From Salipiger pentaromativorans (GTDB lineage Bacteria > Pseudomonadota > Alphaproteobacteria > Rhodobacterales > Rhodobacteraceae): a DNA stretch of 64,000 nt. Within the stretch, counting starts at the first letter, position 1. Each line of letters begins with the position of its first letter. Position numbers and translations under genes: made by a program. Where the stretch lies: assembly GCF_024721115.1 (NCBI RefSeq), contig NZ_JAMDHK010000014.1, forward strand, positions 62,001 through 126,000. Reading direction: 5' to 3'. Below, piece after piece: positions 1 through 7,483 of the stretch. The notes beneath the pieces were generated by a model. It did not search any database. It saw only the letters and a list, made by a program, of their open reading frames with translations, and was not told the DNA's origin.

Positions 1-81
1 GACGGCATAGAGCCGCGAGGCGGATTTCATCCGCCGTTTCTGATTGCCGGAAGGCGCCGGGCTGGGGGCCGGGGTGGTCAT
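1..81 (-). CDS. nusB: NusB transcription antitermination factor, N-terminal fragment cut by window edge
   Basis: Only the first 27 codons are present; the gene runs off the left edge. The start ATG (81-79) overlaps the ribH stop as ATGA, which indicates translational coupling. The visible peptide begins MTTPAPSPAP and continues with a basic stretch (KRRMKSASRLYAV) that resembles the start of the NusB RNA-binding fold in Rhodobacteraceae. NusB forms the boxA-binding heterodimer with NusE (S10) in rRNA antitermination. The assignment rests on this short peptide plus the very common ribH-nusB adjacency, so it is context-supported rather than proven. Confidence 0.72.
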   Translation of the reverse strand, partial: MTTPAPSPAPSGNQKRRMKSASRLYAV

Positions 82-629
82 GCGCTGTCTTTTCCCTGCG
101 AAGCGCCCGCCACCTGATATTCGTCGCGGGCGGGAACGAATCCCACCCCTTTGCGGGCGCCGCCCCACCTACGGGCCAGCGCGATCAGATGCAAGGCCGC
201 CGCCGCCGCGCCGCCACCCTTGTTCTGCCCGGCCGCCTCGGCGCGGACGCGGGCCTGTTCGTAATTCTCGACGGTCAGGATGCCGTTGCCGATGCAGAGC
301 CCCTGTAGCCCCAGCAGCGTCAGCGCGCGCGAGCTGTCGTTGCAGACCGTGTCGTAATGGGTGGTCTCGCCGCGGATCACGCAGCCGAGCGCTACGTAGC
401 CGTCGAAATTCGACATCCGCTCGGCGATGCCGATGGCGCTGGGGATCTCCAGCGCACCGGGCACCTCGACCACTTCGTGAAAACCGCCGGCCGCCTCGAT
501 TTCGTCGATGGCGCCCTTCACCAGCTCGTTGGCGATGTCCTTGTAATAGGGCGCCACGACGACGAGGATCTTGACCGGCTTGTCGAATTCCGGGCGGGGC
601 AGGGTGTAATGCGCTTCATTCGAGGCCAT
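78..629 (-). CDS. ribH: 6,7-dimethyl-8-ribityllumazine synthase (RibH)
   Basis: This 183-residue protein condenses 5-amino-6-ribitylamino-uracil with 3,4-dihydroxy-2-butanone 4-phosphate to give lumazine, the penultimate step to riboflavin. Visible family features are VEVPGALEIP near residue 55, which contributes to the substrate site, and ALGCVIRGETTHYDTVCND near residues 80-98, which holds the catalytic histidine. The C-terminal tail of about 25 residues is longer than in minimal RibH proteins. Its start codon overlaps the upstream ribB-like stop (TGATG), and its stop overlaps nusB, so the three genes form a coupled minus-strand operon. The cytosolic enzyme normally assembles as pentamers or icosahedral 60-mers. 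Confidence 0.96.
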   Translation of the reverse strand: MASNEAHYTLPRPEFDKPVKILVVVAPYYKDIANELVKGAIDEIEAAGGFHEVVEVPGALEIPSAIGIAERMSNFDGYVALGCVIRGETTHYDTVCNDSSRALTLLGLQGLCIGNGILTVENYEQARVRAEAAGQNKGGGAAAAALHLIALARRWGGARKGVGFVPARDEYQVAGASQGKDSA

Positions 630-1753
630 CAGGCACCTCCGATCTTGCGGGTGCCCACGATCTCGAGCCCATAGGCTTCGAGCCCGACAACTTTCGGGAT
701 GGGCGAATTGGTGAGCAGGACAAGCTGCGACAGACCCAGCGAGGAGAGGATCTGCGCGCCAAGCCCGTATTGCCGCAGCGTCTTGGGCGAGCTGCCCTCC
801 TGCGGGTCGAGCTTCATGGCGGTGTCGCGCAGCAGCACGACCACGCCGCGGCCCTCGGCGGCCACGTCCTGCATGGCCTGGCGGAATTCATCGGCGCGGC
901 CGGTATGGCCGGTGCCGACGATGTCCATCATCGGATCCATGGCATGCATCCGCACCAGCACCGGGCCGGGGGCGCAAAGATCGCCCTTGCTCAGCACGAT
1001 ATGTTCGTCGCCATGGGTGGTGTCGGTGTAGATCCGCATCTGCCAGTCACCGCCGAATTCCGAGGTGATGCTCTCTTCCTTCTCGACGCGCACGAGGTTG
1101 TCGTTGCGGCGGCGGTAGGAGATGAGGTCGGAAATCGTGCCGATCTTGAGCCCGTGTTTCTGGGCGAAGGCCACCAGCTCGGGCAGCCGCGACATGGTGC
1201 CGTCCTCGTTCATGATCTCGCAGATCACGCCGGCCGGGTTGAGGCCGGCGAGACGCGAGACGTCGACCGCCGCCTCGGTATGGCCCGCGCGCACCAGCAC
1301 GCCGCCGGATTTCGCGCGCAGCGGAAAGACATGGCCGGGCGTGGCGATGTCGGCGGCGCCTTTCGAGGCGTCGATGGCCACGGCGATGGTCTTGGCGCGG
1401 TCGGCGGCGGAGATGCCGGTGGTCACGCCTTCGCGGGCTTCGATCGAGGTGGTGAAGGCGGTTTCATGGCGCGAGCTGTTGTTCGTCGACATGAGCTGCA
1501 GCCCGAGCTTGTCGCAGCGGTCCGGCGTCATCGACAGGCAGATGAGCCCGCGCCCGTGGGTGGCCATGAAATTGATCGCGTCGGGGGTGGCCCATTGCGC
1601 GGGGATGACCAGATCGCCCTCGTTCTCGCGGTCTTCGTGGTCGACGAGGATGAACATCCGCCCGTTGCGGGCGTCCTCGATGATTTCCTCGACCGAGGAA
1701 ATCGCATCTTTCCAGTTCGCCTCGACGGGCCCCGGGTTTTCGTAATCCGCCAT
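629..1753 (-). CDS. ribB: 3,4-dihydroxy-2-butanone 4-phosphate synthase with degenerate GTP cyclohydrolase II domain (RibB-type)
   Basis: The 374-residue protein has an N-terminal DHBP-synthase domain (about residues 15-215) with the expected motifs: LVDHEDRENEGDLV, the region around SSRHETAFTTSI, and GHVFPLRA. This domain makes the four-carbon precursor of lumazine. The C-terminal half aligns in layout with GTP cyclohydrolase II but lacks the three zinc-binding cysteines (the SECxTGD...RCDCG pattern) and the REGRGIGL segment; only one cysteine remains there. It should therefore supply only the RibB activity, with a separate RibA elsewhere. The start at 1753 is preferred over upstream in-frame codons because AGAGGTG lies just before it. 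It is coupled to ribH. Confidence 0.93.
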   Translation of the reverse strand: MADYENPGPVEANWKDAISSVEEIIEDARNGRMFILVDHEDRENEGDLVIPAQWATPDAINFMATHGRGLICLSMTPDRCDKLGLQLMSTNNSSRHETAFTTSIEAREGVTTGISAADRAKTIAVAIDASKGAADIATPGHVFPLRAKSGGVLVRAGHTEAAVDVSRLAGLNPAGVICEIMNEDGTMSRLPELVAFAQKHGLKIGTISDLISYRRRNDNLVRVEKEESITSEFGGDWQMRIYTDTTHGDEHIVLSKGDLCAPGPVLVRMHAMDPMMDIVGTGHTGRADEFRQAMQDVAAEGRGVVVLLRDTAMKLDPQEGSSPKTLRQYGLGAQILSSLGLSQLVLLTNSPIPKVVGLEAYGLEIVGTRKIGGA

Positions 1754-1888
1754 ATCGACACCTCTCATCTCGTCTCTGCCAGATAAGAGATGCGGCGGCG
1801 CTTGGCTAGGGCGGTTTTGAGCACAGCCGCTTTGCGGGCGGGGGCGCTGCGCCATTTCGAGTCTTTGCGGAAAGATGAAAGGGCGGGG

Positions 1889-2182
1889 TCAGTCGAAGAT
1901 GTCGTCGAGCAGATCGAAAAGCCCCTTGGCGGCTTTCTTGCCGAGGGATTTCTTTTTCTTCTTCGCCTTACGTTGCGCCTTTTCGCGTTTCGTCCGGTCT
2001 TCGGAGAACGGCGCCGGGCGGTGGCGCGGTGCATTTCGGTTGACCGCAGCGCTGCGGAGCTGCTTCAGCTCGTGCAGCGGTGCGCCGCAGGAGGCGCAGA
2101 CGAGCTCGTGCCGTCCGGCATCGAGGACCAGAGCGGCGCGGCTGCCGCAATAGGAACAGGTGGCGATCTTGGTGTTCGGCAT
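1889..2182 (-). CDS. Small zinc-ribbon protein with basic C-terminus, function unknown
   Basis: This 97-residue protein starts MPNTKIATC. It carries two CxxC pairs (CSYC near residue 9 and CASC near residue 29), the arrangement of a four-cysteine zinc ribbon. A strongly basic lysine-rich stretch (KAKKKKKSLGKKAAK) and a short acidic amphipathic end (LFDLLDDIFD) follow. The layout suggests nucleic-acid binding, but no specific family is recognised. It stands alone on the minus strand between ribB and rlmB, about 135 bases upstream of ribB's start. The start was placed at the Met before the first zinc knuckle; an upstream in-frame Met would add 12 arginine/proline-rich residues. Confidence 0.7.
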   Translation of the reverse strand: MPNTKIATCSYCGSRAALVLDAGRHELVCASCGAPLHELKQLRSAAVNRNAPRHRPAPFSEDRTKREKAQRKAKKKKKSLGKKAAKGLFDLLDDIFD

Positions 2183-2232
2183 GACCCGGGATATGGGCGG
2201 TCGCCGCGCCGGACGCAAGATCCGGGGGGCAG

Positions 2233-2364
2233 GGACGCGCGGCGCAGAGCGCCGATTTAAGGGCGTACTGCATAGAGCATCGTTTTAAGGGCGCGCTGCA
2301 TAGAGCGCTGTATCAGGCGCGCGCTGCATAGAGCGCTGATCTAAGGGCGCGCTGCATAGAGCGC
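2233..2364. repeat. 28-bp tandem repeat derived from the 3' end of rlmB
   Basis: Five units with an exact 28-base period begin near 2233, 2261, 2289, 2317 and 2345. The shared CTGCATAGAGC segment recurs at 2268, 2296, 2324 and 2352; the leftmost unit is more diverged. The rightmost unit is the rlmB C-terminal coding sequence (residues LYAARP and the stop), so the array looks like serial duplication of the gene's end into its 3' flank. Each unit contains a short inverted repeat (GCGCT, six-base loop, AGCGC), so the transcript could form a row of hairpins. Confidence 0.85.
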
Positions 2365-3120
2365 GACGGCGGCGGCGTTCGAGACGTTGAGCGAGCCGAA
2401 GCCCCTGGCGAAGTCGATGCGCACCAGCCGGTCCACGGTCTCCTTCGTCTTTTCCCGAAGACCCGGACCTTCGGCGCCCAGCACCAGCGCCACGGCGCGG
2501 TCGCGGATGCCGTCGAGCGCCGCTTCGATGGTGACCTCCGCCTCGCCGTCGAGGCCCAGCACCAGATAGCCCATCTCCTGCAGCGCGCGGATCGTGTCGG
2601 CGAGGTTGCGTTCGCGCAGATAGGGCTGGCGTTCGAGCGCGCCGCTGGCGGTCTTGGCCAGCGCCCCGGTTTCGGGGGCCGAATGGTGCAGCGTGCCGAT
2701 CACCGCCTGGGCGCCGAACACCTCTGCCGAGCGCAGGATGGCGCCGACGTTATGCGGGTCGGTCACCCGGTCGAGCAGCACCAGCCGGGGCGGGCGCGTG
2801 CCATCGCCAAGCGCCACATCCTCGAGCCGCCCCCAGTCGAGCGGTTTCACCTCGAGCGCCGCGCCCTGATGCACCGATTGCGGATCGAGCGGTGCCTGGA
2901 ATTTGCGCGGGTCCTGCACGTCGGGCGCGATGCCGGCGGCCTCGATGGCGTCGGCCAGTTTCGCCTGGGCGTTGGGCGTGACGACTAGCTGCAGTTTCTC
3001 GCGGCGCGGGTTCATCAGCGCGTCGCGCACCGCGTGCAGCCCGAAGAGCCAGACGGTTTCGGCGGCGCGGGCCTTTTTCGCCTGCTCCTTTTCCACCACC
3101 CATTTCGGTTTCTTGACCAT
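2341..3120 (-). CDS. rlmB: 23S rRNA (guanosine-2'-O-)-methyltransferase RlmB (SpoU/TrmH family)
   Basis: This 259-residue SPOUT methyltransferase is predicted to methylate the 2'-O of G2251 in the 23S rRNA P loop. The N-terminal substrate-binding domain (about residues 1-95, starting VWLFGLHAVRDAL after a basic leader) precedes the knotted SAM domain. The three TrmH motifs are visible: LLDRVTDPHNVGAILRSAE near residue 118, LVLGAEGPGLR near 207, and RIDFARGFGSLNVSNAAAVAL at the C-terminus. The start at 3120 is preceded by AAAGGGG. The last codons lie inside the 28-bp tandem repeat. The gene is transcribed away from the neighbouring tRNA-Tyr. Confidence 0.93.
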   Translation of the reverse strand: MVKKPKWVVEKEQAKKARAAETVWLFGLHAVRDALMNPRREKLQLVVTPNAQAKLADAIEAAGIAPDVQDPRKFQAPLDPQSVHQGAALEVKPLDWGRLEDVALGDGTRPPRLVLLDRVTDPHNVGAILRSAEVFGAQAVIGTLHHSAPETGALAKTASGALERQPYLRERNLADTIRALQEMGYLVLGLDGEAEVTIEAALDGIRDRAVALVLGAEGPGLREKTKETVDRLVRIDFARGFGSLNVSNAAAVALYAARP

Positions 3121-3189
3121 GACGCGCCCCTTTTGCTGCGGTGCCGGTTCCTTGCCTCCACGCCGTCCGCATCGCAAGGGATTTTCCTG

Positions 3190-3218
3190 TTGACGATGGT
3201 TTTGGGCGATTGTAATCA
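3190..3218 (+). promoter_or_regulatory. Sigma-70-type promoter of tRNA-Tyr
   Basis: TTGACG (3190-3195) and TAATCA (3213-3218) are separated by 17 bases. Transcription would start near 3225, about 25 bases upstream of the mature tRNA. It lies between the divergent rlmB start and the tRNA gene. Confidence 0.6.
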
Positions 3219-3249
3219 GCCGCACACGCCGGGTCACCGGCGGGAAAGT

Positions 3250-3333
3250 GGGCGACAGGCCGCAAGGTGTGGCAGGGGACTGTAACTCCCTCGCGGAGAC
3301 GCACGCTTGGTTCGATTCCAAGGTCGCCCACCA
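3250..3333 (+). tRNA. tRNA-Tyr (anticodon GTA)
   Basis: The seven-base acceptor strand GGGCGAC (3250-3256) pairs with GTCGCCC, followed by discriminator A and an encoded CCA (3331-3333). The anticodon arm GGGGA-CTGTAAC-TCCCT carries GTA at the centre. A long variable arm (GCG GAGA CGC) makes this a class II tRNA as expected for bacterial tRNA-Tyr. The T arm is CTTGG-TTCGATT-CCAAG. The D stem is only three base pairs (GCC/GGC), and position 8 reads A rather than the usual T. Confidence 0.93.
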
Positions 3334-3372
3334 CTTTCCTCTTTCCTTGCTACAGTGTCTCCGCAACGCAGC

Positions 3373-3684
3373 TCAGGGCTGCGACTCGATCTTTATGGTC
3401 TGGCGCAGGTCGCCGCTGGCGCGGTCGAAGATCAGGATCCGGTCATCCTCGGTGACCACGGCGTACCAGTCCGATCCCTGGGTATAGGCGGTTGCGGTGG
3501 CGCCGCCGGGCAGGGTGATGGTCTCGGGAAGGGGCGCGCGGGCGGTCCGGTAAGAGATGACAATCATCGCGAGGATGGTTAGAAGCCCCGCGATCATCAC
3601 GCCCGTCAGCACCGTCACCAGCAGGCGCAGAAAGCGCAGGTTGGCCGGTTCGGGCAGGTTCTCGGGGTCTGGAGTCTGGGACAT
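3373..3684 (-). CDS. Single-pass membrane protein, DUF6476-like
   Basis: This 103-residue protein has a short proline-rich cytoplasmic N-terminus (MSQTPDPENLPEP), one hydrophobic helix at about residues 21-45, and a small exported domain ending in ASGDLRQTIKIESQP. The LPEPANLRFLR entry into the membrane helix is typical of a Rhodobacterales-specific family that I recall as DUF6476; this name is from memory and not searched. Its start codon overlaps that of the divergent rluD-like gene by two bases (CATG). Each gene's upstream control region must therefore lie inside the other's coding sequence. Function unknown. Confidence 0.8.
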   Translation of the reverse strand: MSQTPDPENLPEPANLRFLRLLVTVLTGVMIAGLLTILAMIVISYRTARAPLPETITLPGGATATAYTQGSDWYAVVTEDDRILIFDRASGDLRQTIKIESQP

Positions 3685-4720
3685 GGACACACCTTTGCGC
3701 ATCGTCATCGGGGAAGCCCCGCCGCCGCGCCTTGATAAGGCGCTGGCGCGCGATGTGCCAGAGGAAGCGGCCTTGTCGCGCACGCGGCTGGCGAAACTCA
3801 TCGCCGAGGGCGCGGTGACGCGCGGGACGGAGGTGCTGAGCGATCCCAAGGCGAAGGTGGCCGAGGGCGACGAGATCGTCATTGCCGTCCCGCAGGCCGA
3901 GGAGAGCCATATCGGTCCCGAGGACATCCCGCTGGAGATTGTCTGGGAGGACGACGACCTCGTGGTGGTCAACAAACCCGCCGGCATGGTGGTGCATCCC
4001 GCGCCCGGCACGCCCACGGGCACGCTGGTCAATGCGCTGCTGCATCATTTCGGCGGGCGGCTTTCCGGCGTCGGCGGGGTGGCGCGGCCCGGCATCGTAC
4101 ACCGGATCGACAAGGACACCTCCGGCCTGCTGGTGGTGGCGAAATCGGATCGCGCGCATCACGGGCTCGCGGCGCAGTTCGAGGCGCATAGCGCCGAGCG
4201 CGCCTATCTCGCGGTGGTCCATGGGGTGCCCGACGCGGGCGATCCGCGTCTGGTGGGCACGCGCGGTGTCTCGGTGGAGCCGGGGGGCGTGATCCGGATC
4301 CAGTCGGGGCTGGCGCGGCACAAGACCGACCGGCAGCGCCAGGCGGTCTATTTCGACGGGCAGGGGCGGCACGCGGTGACACGGGCACGGGTGCTGGAAC
4401 GTTTCGGGCAGCCGCCCGCCATGGCGCTGGTGGAATGCCGTCTGGAAACCGGGCGCACGCATCAGATTCGCGTGCATATGGCCCATGCGGGCCACGGGCT
4501 GGTGGGCGATCCGGTCTATGGCGGGCGGCGCAAGCCGCCGCTCAAGGCGCTGGGGCCGCAAGCGGCAGAGGCGGTGCACATCTTCGACCGTCAGGCGTTG
4601 CACGCGGCGGAGCTGGGCTTCGATCATCCGGTGACCGGCGCGCGCCTGCGCTTCGCGGCGCCGCTGCCCGAGGATATGAGCCAGCTTCTGACTGCGCTGC
4701 GGGCGACGTCTGGCGTATAG
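3683..4720 (+). CDS. rluD: RluA/RluD-family 23S rRNA pseudouridine synthase
   Basis: The 345-residue enzyme has an N-terminal S4-like RNA-binding domain (about residues 15-75, RLDKALARDVPEEAALSRTRLAKLI) and a catalytic RluA domain. The catalytic aspartate lies in GIVHRIDKDTSGLLVVAKS near residue 145; VVNKPAGMVVHP near residue 95 and ETGRTHQIRVHM near residue 260 are also family hallmarks. The length and S4 domain fit RluD (pseudouridines 1911/1915/1917 in helix 69) better than RluA, but the target site is inferred. The start at 3683 is supported by TGGAG upstream and by the family N-terminus. It is divergent from the DUF6476-like gene with overlapping start codons. Confidence 0.9.
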   Translation: MDTPLRIVIGEAPPPRLDKALARDVPEEAALSRTRLAKLIAEGAVTRGTEVLSDPKAKVAEGDEIVIAVPQAEESHIGPEDIPLEIVWEDDDLVVVNKPAGMVVHPAPGTPTGTLVNALLHHFGGRLSGVGGVARPGIVHRIDKDTSGLLVVAKSDRAHHGLAAQFEAHSAERAYLAVVHGVPDAGDPRLVGTRGVSVEPGGVIRIQSGLARHKTDRQRQAVYFDGQGRHAVTRARVLERFGQPPAMALVECRLETGRTHQIRVHMAHAGHGLVGDPVYGGRRKPPLKALGPQAAEAVHIFDRQALHAAELGFDHPVTGARLRFAAPLPEDMSQLLTALRATSGV

Positions 4721-4872
4721 CGATTTTCGCACAACTCGGGTGCGGTTTTTGGAAATCGCAGCATTCCTGCACGAGTGTTACCGTCTTCCCAATTCGGTGA
4801 GCGCGTCATTTTGACGGCTCCGACCGACGGAAAGCTGCGTTACCGTCGTATCAAGGTTTGACGGCCATAAGG

Positions 4873-4900
4873 CTTGAAATTCACACACGGGCGCCCATAT
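4873..4900 (+). promoter_or_regulatory. Sigma-32 (RpoH)-type heat-shock promoter upstream of rpoH
   Basis: CTTGAAA (4873-4879) and CCCATAT (4894-4900) are separated by 14 bases. This matches the E. coli sigma-32 consensus (CTTGAA, 13-17 base spacer, CCCATnT). It lies 40 bases upstream of the rpoH start codon and would make rpoH auto-activated by an RpoH-type sigma factor. Confidence 0.65.
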
Positions 4901-4939
4901 GGGATGTTAAGGCCCGTAACATTGGAGGAAACAGGGTAC

Positions 4940-5836
4940 GTGAGCAACTATGCCAATCTCCCGGCGCCGTCCCCCGAAGCGGGGCTGAGCCGCTATCTCT
5001 CCGAAATCCGGAAGTTCCCGCTGCTGGAGCCGGAAGAGGAATATATGCTGGCCAAGCGCTGGGTCGAGGATCAGGATGCCGCTTCGGCGCATAAGCTGGT
5101 CACCAGCCACCTGCGCCTCGCTGCCAAGATCGCCATGGGCTATCGCGGCTACGGGCTGCCGCAGGCCGAGGTGATTTCCGAGGCCAATGTGGGTCTGATG
5201 CAGGCGGTCAAGCGGTTCGACCCGGAAAAAGGGTTTCGCCTGGCGACCTATGCCATGTGGTGGATCCGCGCCTCGATCCAGGAATATATCCTGCGGTCCT
5301 GGTCGCTGGTGAAACTGGGTACGACCTCGGCGCAGAAGAAGCTGTTCTTCAATCTGCGCAAGGCCAAGTCGCGCATCGGCGCGCTGGAAGAAGGGGACCT
5401 GCGCCCGGAACATGTGGAAAAGATCGCCACCGATCTGGGCGTGACACAGGACGAGGTGATCTCGATGAACCGGCGCCTGTCGGGCGGCGATGCCTCGCTG
5501 AACGCGACCGTGGGCAGCGATGACGACGGCTCGATGCAATGGCAGGACTGGCTGGAGGACGAAGACGCCGACCAGGCCGCCGATTACGCCGAGCGCAACG
5601 AGCTGGAGGCGCGGCGCAGCCTGCTGGCGCAGGCCATGGACGTGCTGAACGACCGCGAGAAGGACATCCTGACCCAGCGCCGGCTGACCGAACAGGCGGT
5701 GACGCTCGAGGAGCTGTCGGGTGTCTATGACGTGAGCCGCGAGCGGATCCGCCAGATCGAGGTGCGTGCGTTCGAAAAGCTGCAAAAGCGCATGCGCGAG
5801 CTGGCCGAGGAACAGGGGATGATGGCCGAGGCGTAA
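4940..5836 (+). CDS. rpoH: RNA polymerase heat-shock sigma factor RpoH (RpoH-I type)
   Basis: The 298-residue sigma factor directs RNA polymerase to heat-shock promoters. Region 1.2/2 begins SRYLSEIRKFPLLEPEEE. Region 2.4 includes FRLATYAMWWIRASIQEYIL. The RpoH-specific box QKKLFFNLRKAK is near residue 135. Region 4.2 ends YDVSRERIRQIEVRAFEKL, a helix-turn-helix for the -35 element. The GTG start at 4940 is chosen because TTGGAGGAA precedes it and the family N-terminus MSNYANLPAPSPE begins there. A sigma-32-type promoter lies just upstream and a strong terminator follows. Alphaproteobacteria often carry two RpoH paralogues; the N-terminus resembles RpoH-I. Confidence 0.96.
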   Translation: MSNYANLPAPSPEAGLSRYLSEIRKFPLLEPEEEYMLAKRWVEDQDAASAHKLVTSHLRLAAKIAMGYRGYGLPQAEVISEANVGLMQAVKRFDPEKGFRLATYAMWWIRASIQEYILRSWSLVKLGTTSAQKKLFFNLRKAKSRIGALEEGDLRPEHVEKIATDLGVTQDEVISMNRRLSGGDASLNATVGSDDDGSMQWQDWLEDEDADQAADYAERNELEARRSLLAQAMDVLNDREKDILTQRRLTEQAVTLEELSGVYDVSRERIRQIEVRAFEKLQKRMRELAEEQGMMAEA

Positions 5837-5861
5837 AGCCGCTGCCTGTCCCGAGACAGAC

Positions 5862-5891
5862 CGCCCGCCCCGGAAACGGGGCGGGCGTTTT
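5862..5891 (+). terminator. Intrinsic terminator of rpoH
   Basis: An 11-bp perfect stem (CGCCCGCCCCG paired with CGGGGCGGGCG) encloses the tetraloop GAAA and is followed by TTTT, 25 bases after the rpoH stop. Confidence 0.9.
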
Positions 5892-5974
5892 GCATTTATG
5901 GGGCACCCGGCATCTTGCGTTTCTGCCCGGCTTGGGCATTTTGCACCGGCGTGGGGCGTTCCGGAGGGCATGGC

Positions 5975-6595
5975 ATGGAAGACATCTGGCTGCGCTATGC
6001 CAAGCGCCTTCAGGCCTTGGCGACAACAGGTGCGACCTATGCGACCGACCGCTACGATCAGGAACGCTATCAGGAAATCGGACAGATCGCGGTCGAGATG
6101 ATGGCGGCCCTCGGGACCGTGCCGGTCGCGCGGATCGAGGCCCTGGTCGGCCCGTTTGCGCAGGGCTATGCCACGCCGAAGGTCGATGTGCGCGGCGCGG
6201 TTTTTTCCGGCGACAGAATCCTTCTGGTCCGTGAGCGGGCGGACGGGTTGTGGGCGCTTCCTGGCGGATTCGCCGATATCGGCCTCTCGCCCGCCGAGAA
6301 CATTGCCAAGGAGATCCGCGAGGAAACCTGCCTCGAGGTGCGCGTGGCGGCGCTGATTGGCGTCCGCCACAAGGCCAAGGGCGCCCATGCGCCGGATGTC
6401 CGGGATTTTTACAAGCTGTTCTTCGCCTGTGACGTCACGGGAACATCGGATCTGCCACGCGATGCCGACATCCTCGAATGGGGCTATTTCCCCAAGGACG
6501 AGGTGCCACCATTGTCGCAGGGCCGGACATCGCAGGCGGATATCGAGATGGCCTTCGCCTATCGGCATGGCCCCGGCGAGGCAGCCTTTCACTGA
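5975..6595 (+). CDS. NUDIX hydrolase with N-terminal NUDIX_N-like domain
   Basis: The 206-residue protein starts MEDIWLRYAKRLQALA, a helical N-terminal region typical of NUDIX_N proteins (about residues 1-60). The NUDIX fold follows (about 65-195). The NUDIX box is divergent: GGFADIGLSPAENIAKEIREE keeps the metal-binding KEIREE glutamates, but the first box glutamate is Leu and the later Gly is Cys. It probably hydrolyses a nucleoside-diphosphate-linked substrate; which one cannot be told. The start at 5975 is preceded by GGAGG with good spacing. It is downstream of rpoH beyond a terminator, so independently transcribed. Confidence 0.85.
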   Translation: MEDIWLRYAKRLQALATTGATYATDRYDQERYQEIGQIAVEMMAALGTVPVARIEALVGPFAQGYATPKVDVRGAVFSGDRILLVRERADGLWALPGGFADIGLSPAENIAKEIREETCLEVRVAALIGVRHKAKGAHAPDVRDFYKLFFACDVTGTSDLPRDADILEWGYFPKDEVPPLSQGRTSQADIEMAFAYRHGPGEAAFH

Positions 6596-6823
6596 ACAGT
6601 CGGATGCCGGTCGCGTTTCGGCCGGAACGCGGGGTGGCCCGTCTGAGATCTGACCGGGGCCGTGCTCGTTTCGAGGAAGGAGACCGGCCAAGATCCGGCG
6701 CCGCTGTCCAGAAACGGCCAAGGCTCCGAACCGCCGAGTCTGTTTCCGGTAACGCAAGGCTTTTCTTTTTTTCTGCGCTCGCATAGGCTTTTCTGCAACG
6801 CTGCATGCCAGGGAGGGCGCCAC

Positions 6824-7372
6824 GTGGCTGATAAAGAAAAACCGTTGCTGATCAAACGTTACGCCAGCCGCCGTCTCTACAATACGGAGACGAGCGACTA
6901 TGTCACGCTCGAGGACATCGCGGGGTTCATCCGCGACGGGCGCGATGTTCAGATCGTCGATCTGAAATCGGGCGACGACCTGACCCGGCAATATCTGCTG
7001 CAAATCGTTGCCGAGCATGAAAGTCGGGGCGAGTCGGTGCTGCCGATCAATGTGCTGACCGATTTGGTGCGCAGCTACACGACCCAGGCGACCTCGGTGG
7101 TGCCGCAATTCCTTGCGGCGAGTTTCGAGGCGTTCCGCGACAGCCAGTCGAAATGGGCCGAAAGCATGAGCCACATGAACCCGATGATGCCCAAGATACC
7201 CGGGTTCGAGGCGATGCAGGCGCAGCAGGAGGCGTTCCTCAAGGCGATGACCGGCGGCATGGGTTCGCAATGGTCCGGCCCCGAGGGCGAAGGCGAAGAG
7301 GGCGAAGACCTCGACGCCATCAAGAAGCAGCTCGCGGAGCTTCAGGCCAAATTGTCCAAGATGGGCAAGTGA
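6824..7372 (+). CDS. phaR: Polyhydroxyalkanoate synthesis repressor PhaR
   Basis: The 182-residue protein begins at a GTG preceded by GGGAGGG. Its N-terminal 60 residues are the PHA-accumulation-regulator DNA-binding domain (IKRYASRRLYNTETSDYVTLEDI), followed by the second conserved segment DLTRQYLLQIVAEHES (about residues 58-110). The C-terminus is methionine-rich, then acidic (EGEGEEGEDLDAIKKQLAELQAKLSKM). In the family, PhaR represses phasin (phaP) and its own gene and is released by binding nascent PHB granules. No pha synthesis genes are adjacent here. The upstream CTGCAACGCTGCA is a possible self-binding site, since PhaR targets are TGC/GCA rich; that is speculative. Confidence 0.92.
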   Translation: MADKEKPLLIKRYASRRLYNTETSDYVTLEDIAGFIRDGRDVQIVDLKSGDDLTRQYLLQIVAEHESRGESVLPINVLTDLVRSYTTQATSVVPQFLAASFEAFRDSQSKWAESMSHMNPMMPKIPGFEAMQAQQEAFLKAMTGGMGSQWSGPEGEGEEGEDLDAIKKQLAELQAKLSKMGK

Positions 7373-7378
7373 CCGGCT

Positions 7379-7411
7379 GCCCGCCGCGCGCCTTGGCGCG
7401 GGGCGGCGGGC
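7379..7411. terminator. GC-rich hairpin after phaR
   Basis: GCCCGCCG (7379-7386) pairs with CGGCGGGC (7404-7411), and an inner CGCG-CCTTGG-CGCG extends the stem. It follows the phaR stop by seven bases. No T-tract follows, so it may act as a weak or factor-assisted terminator. Confidence 0.55.
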
Positions 7412-7483
7412 AAGCCTATGGTCACCGGAACAAGCCGGCGGCCCGACCGGGCCGCTGGCGTTTTATGCGCCGGTCAGCGACCG

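Noticed and set aside
4907-7270. 787-codon minus-strand open frame antisense to rpoH, the NUDIX gene and phaR
   Set aside because: It is an artefact of high GC third positions; the plus-strand genes show clear family motifs and ribosome-binding sites.
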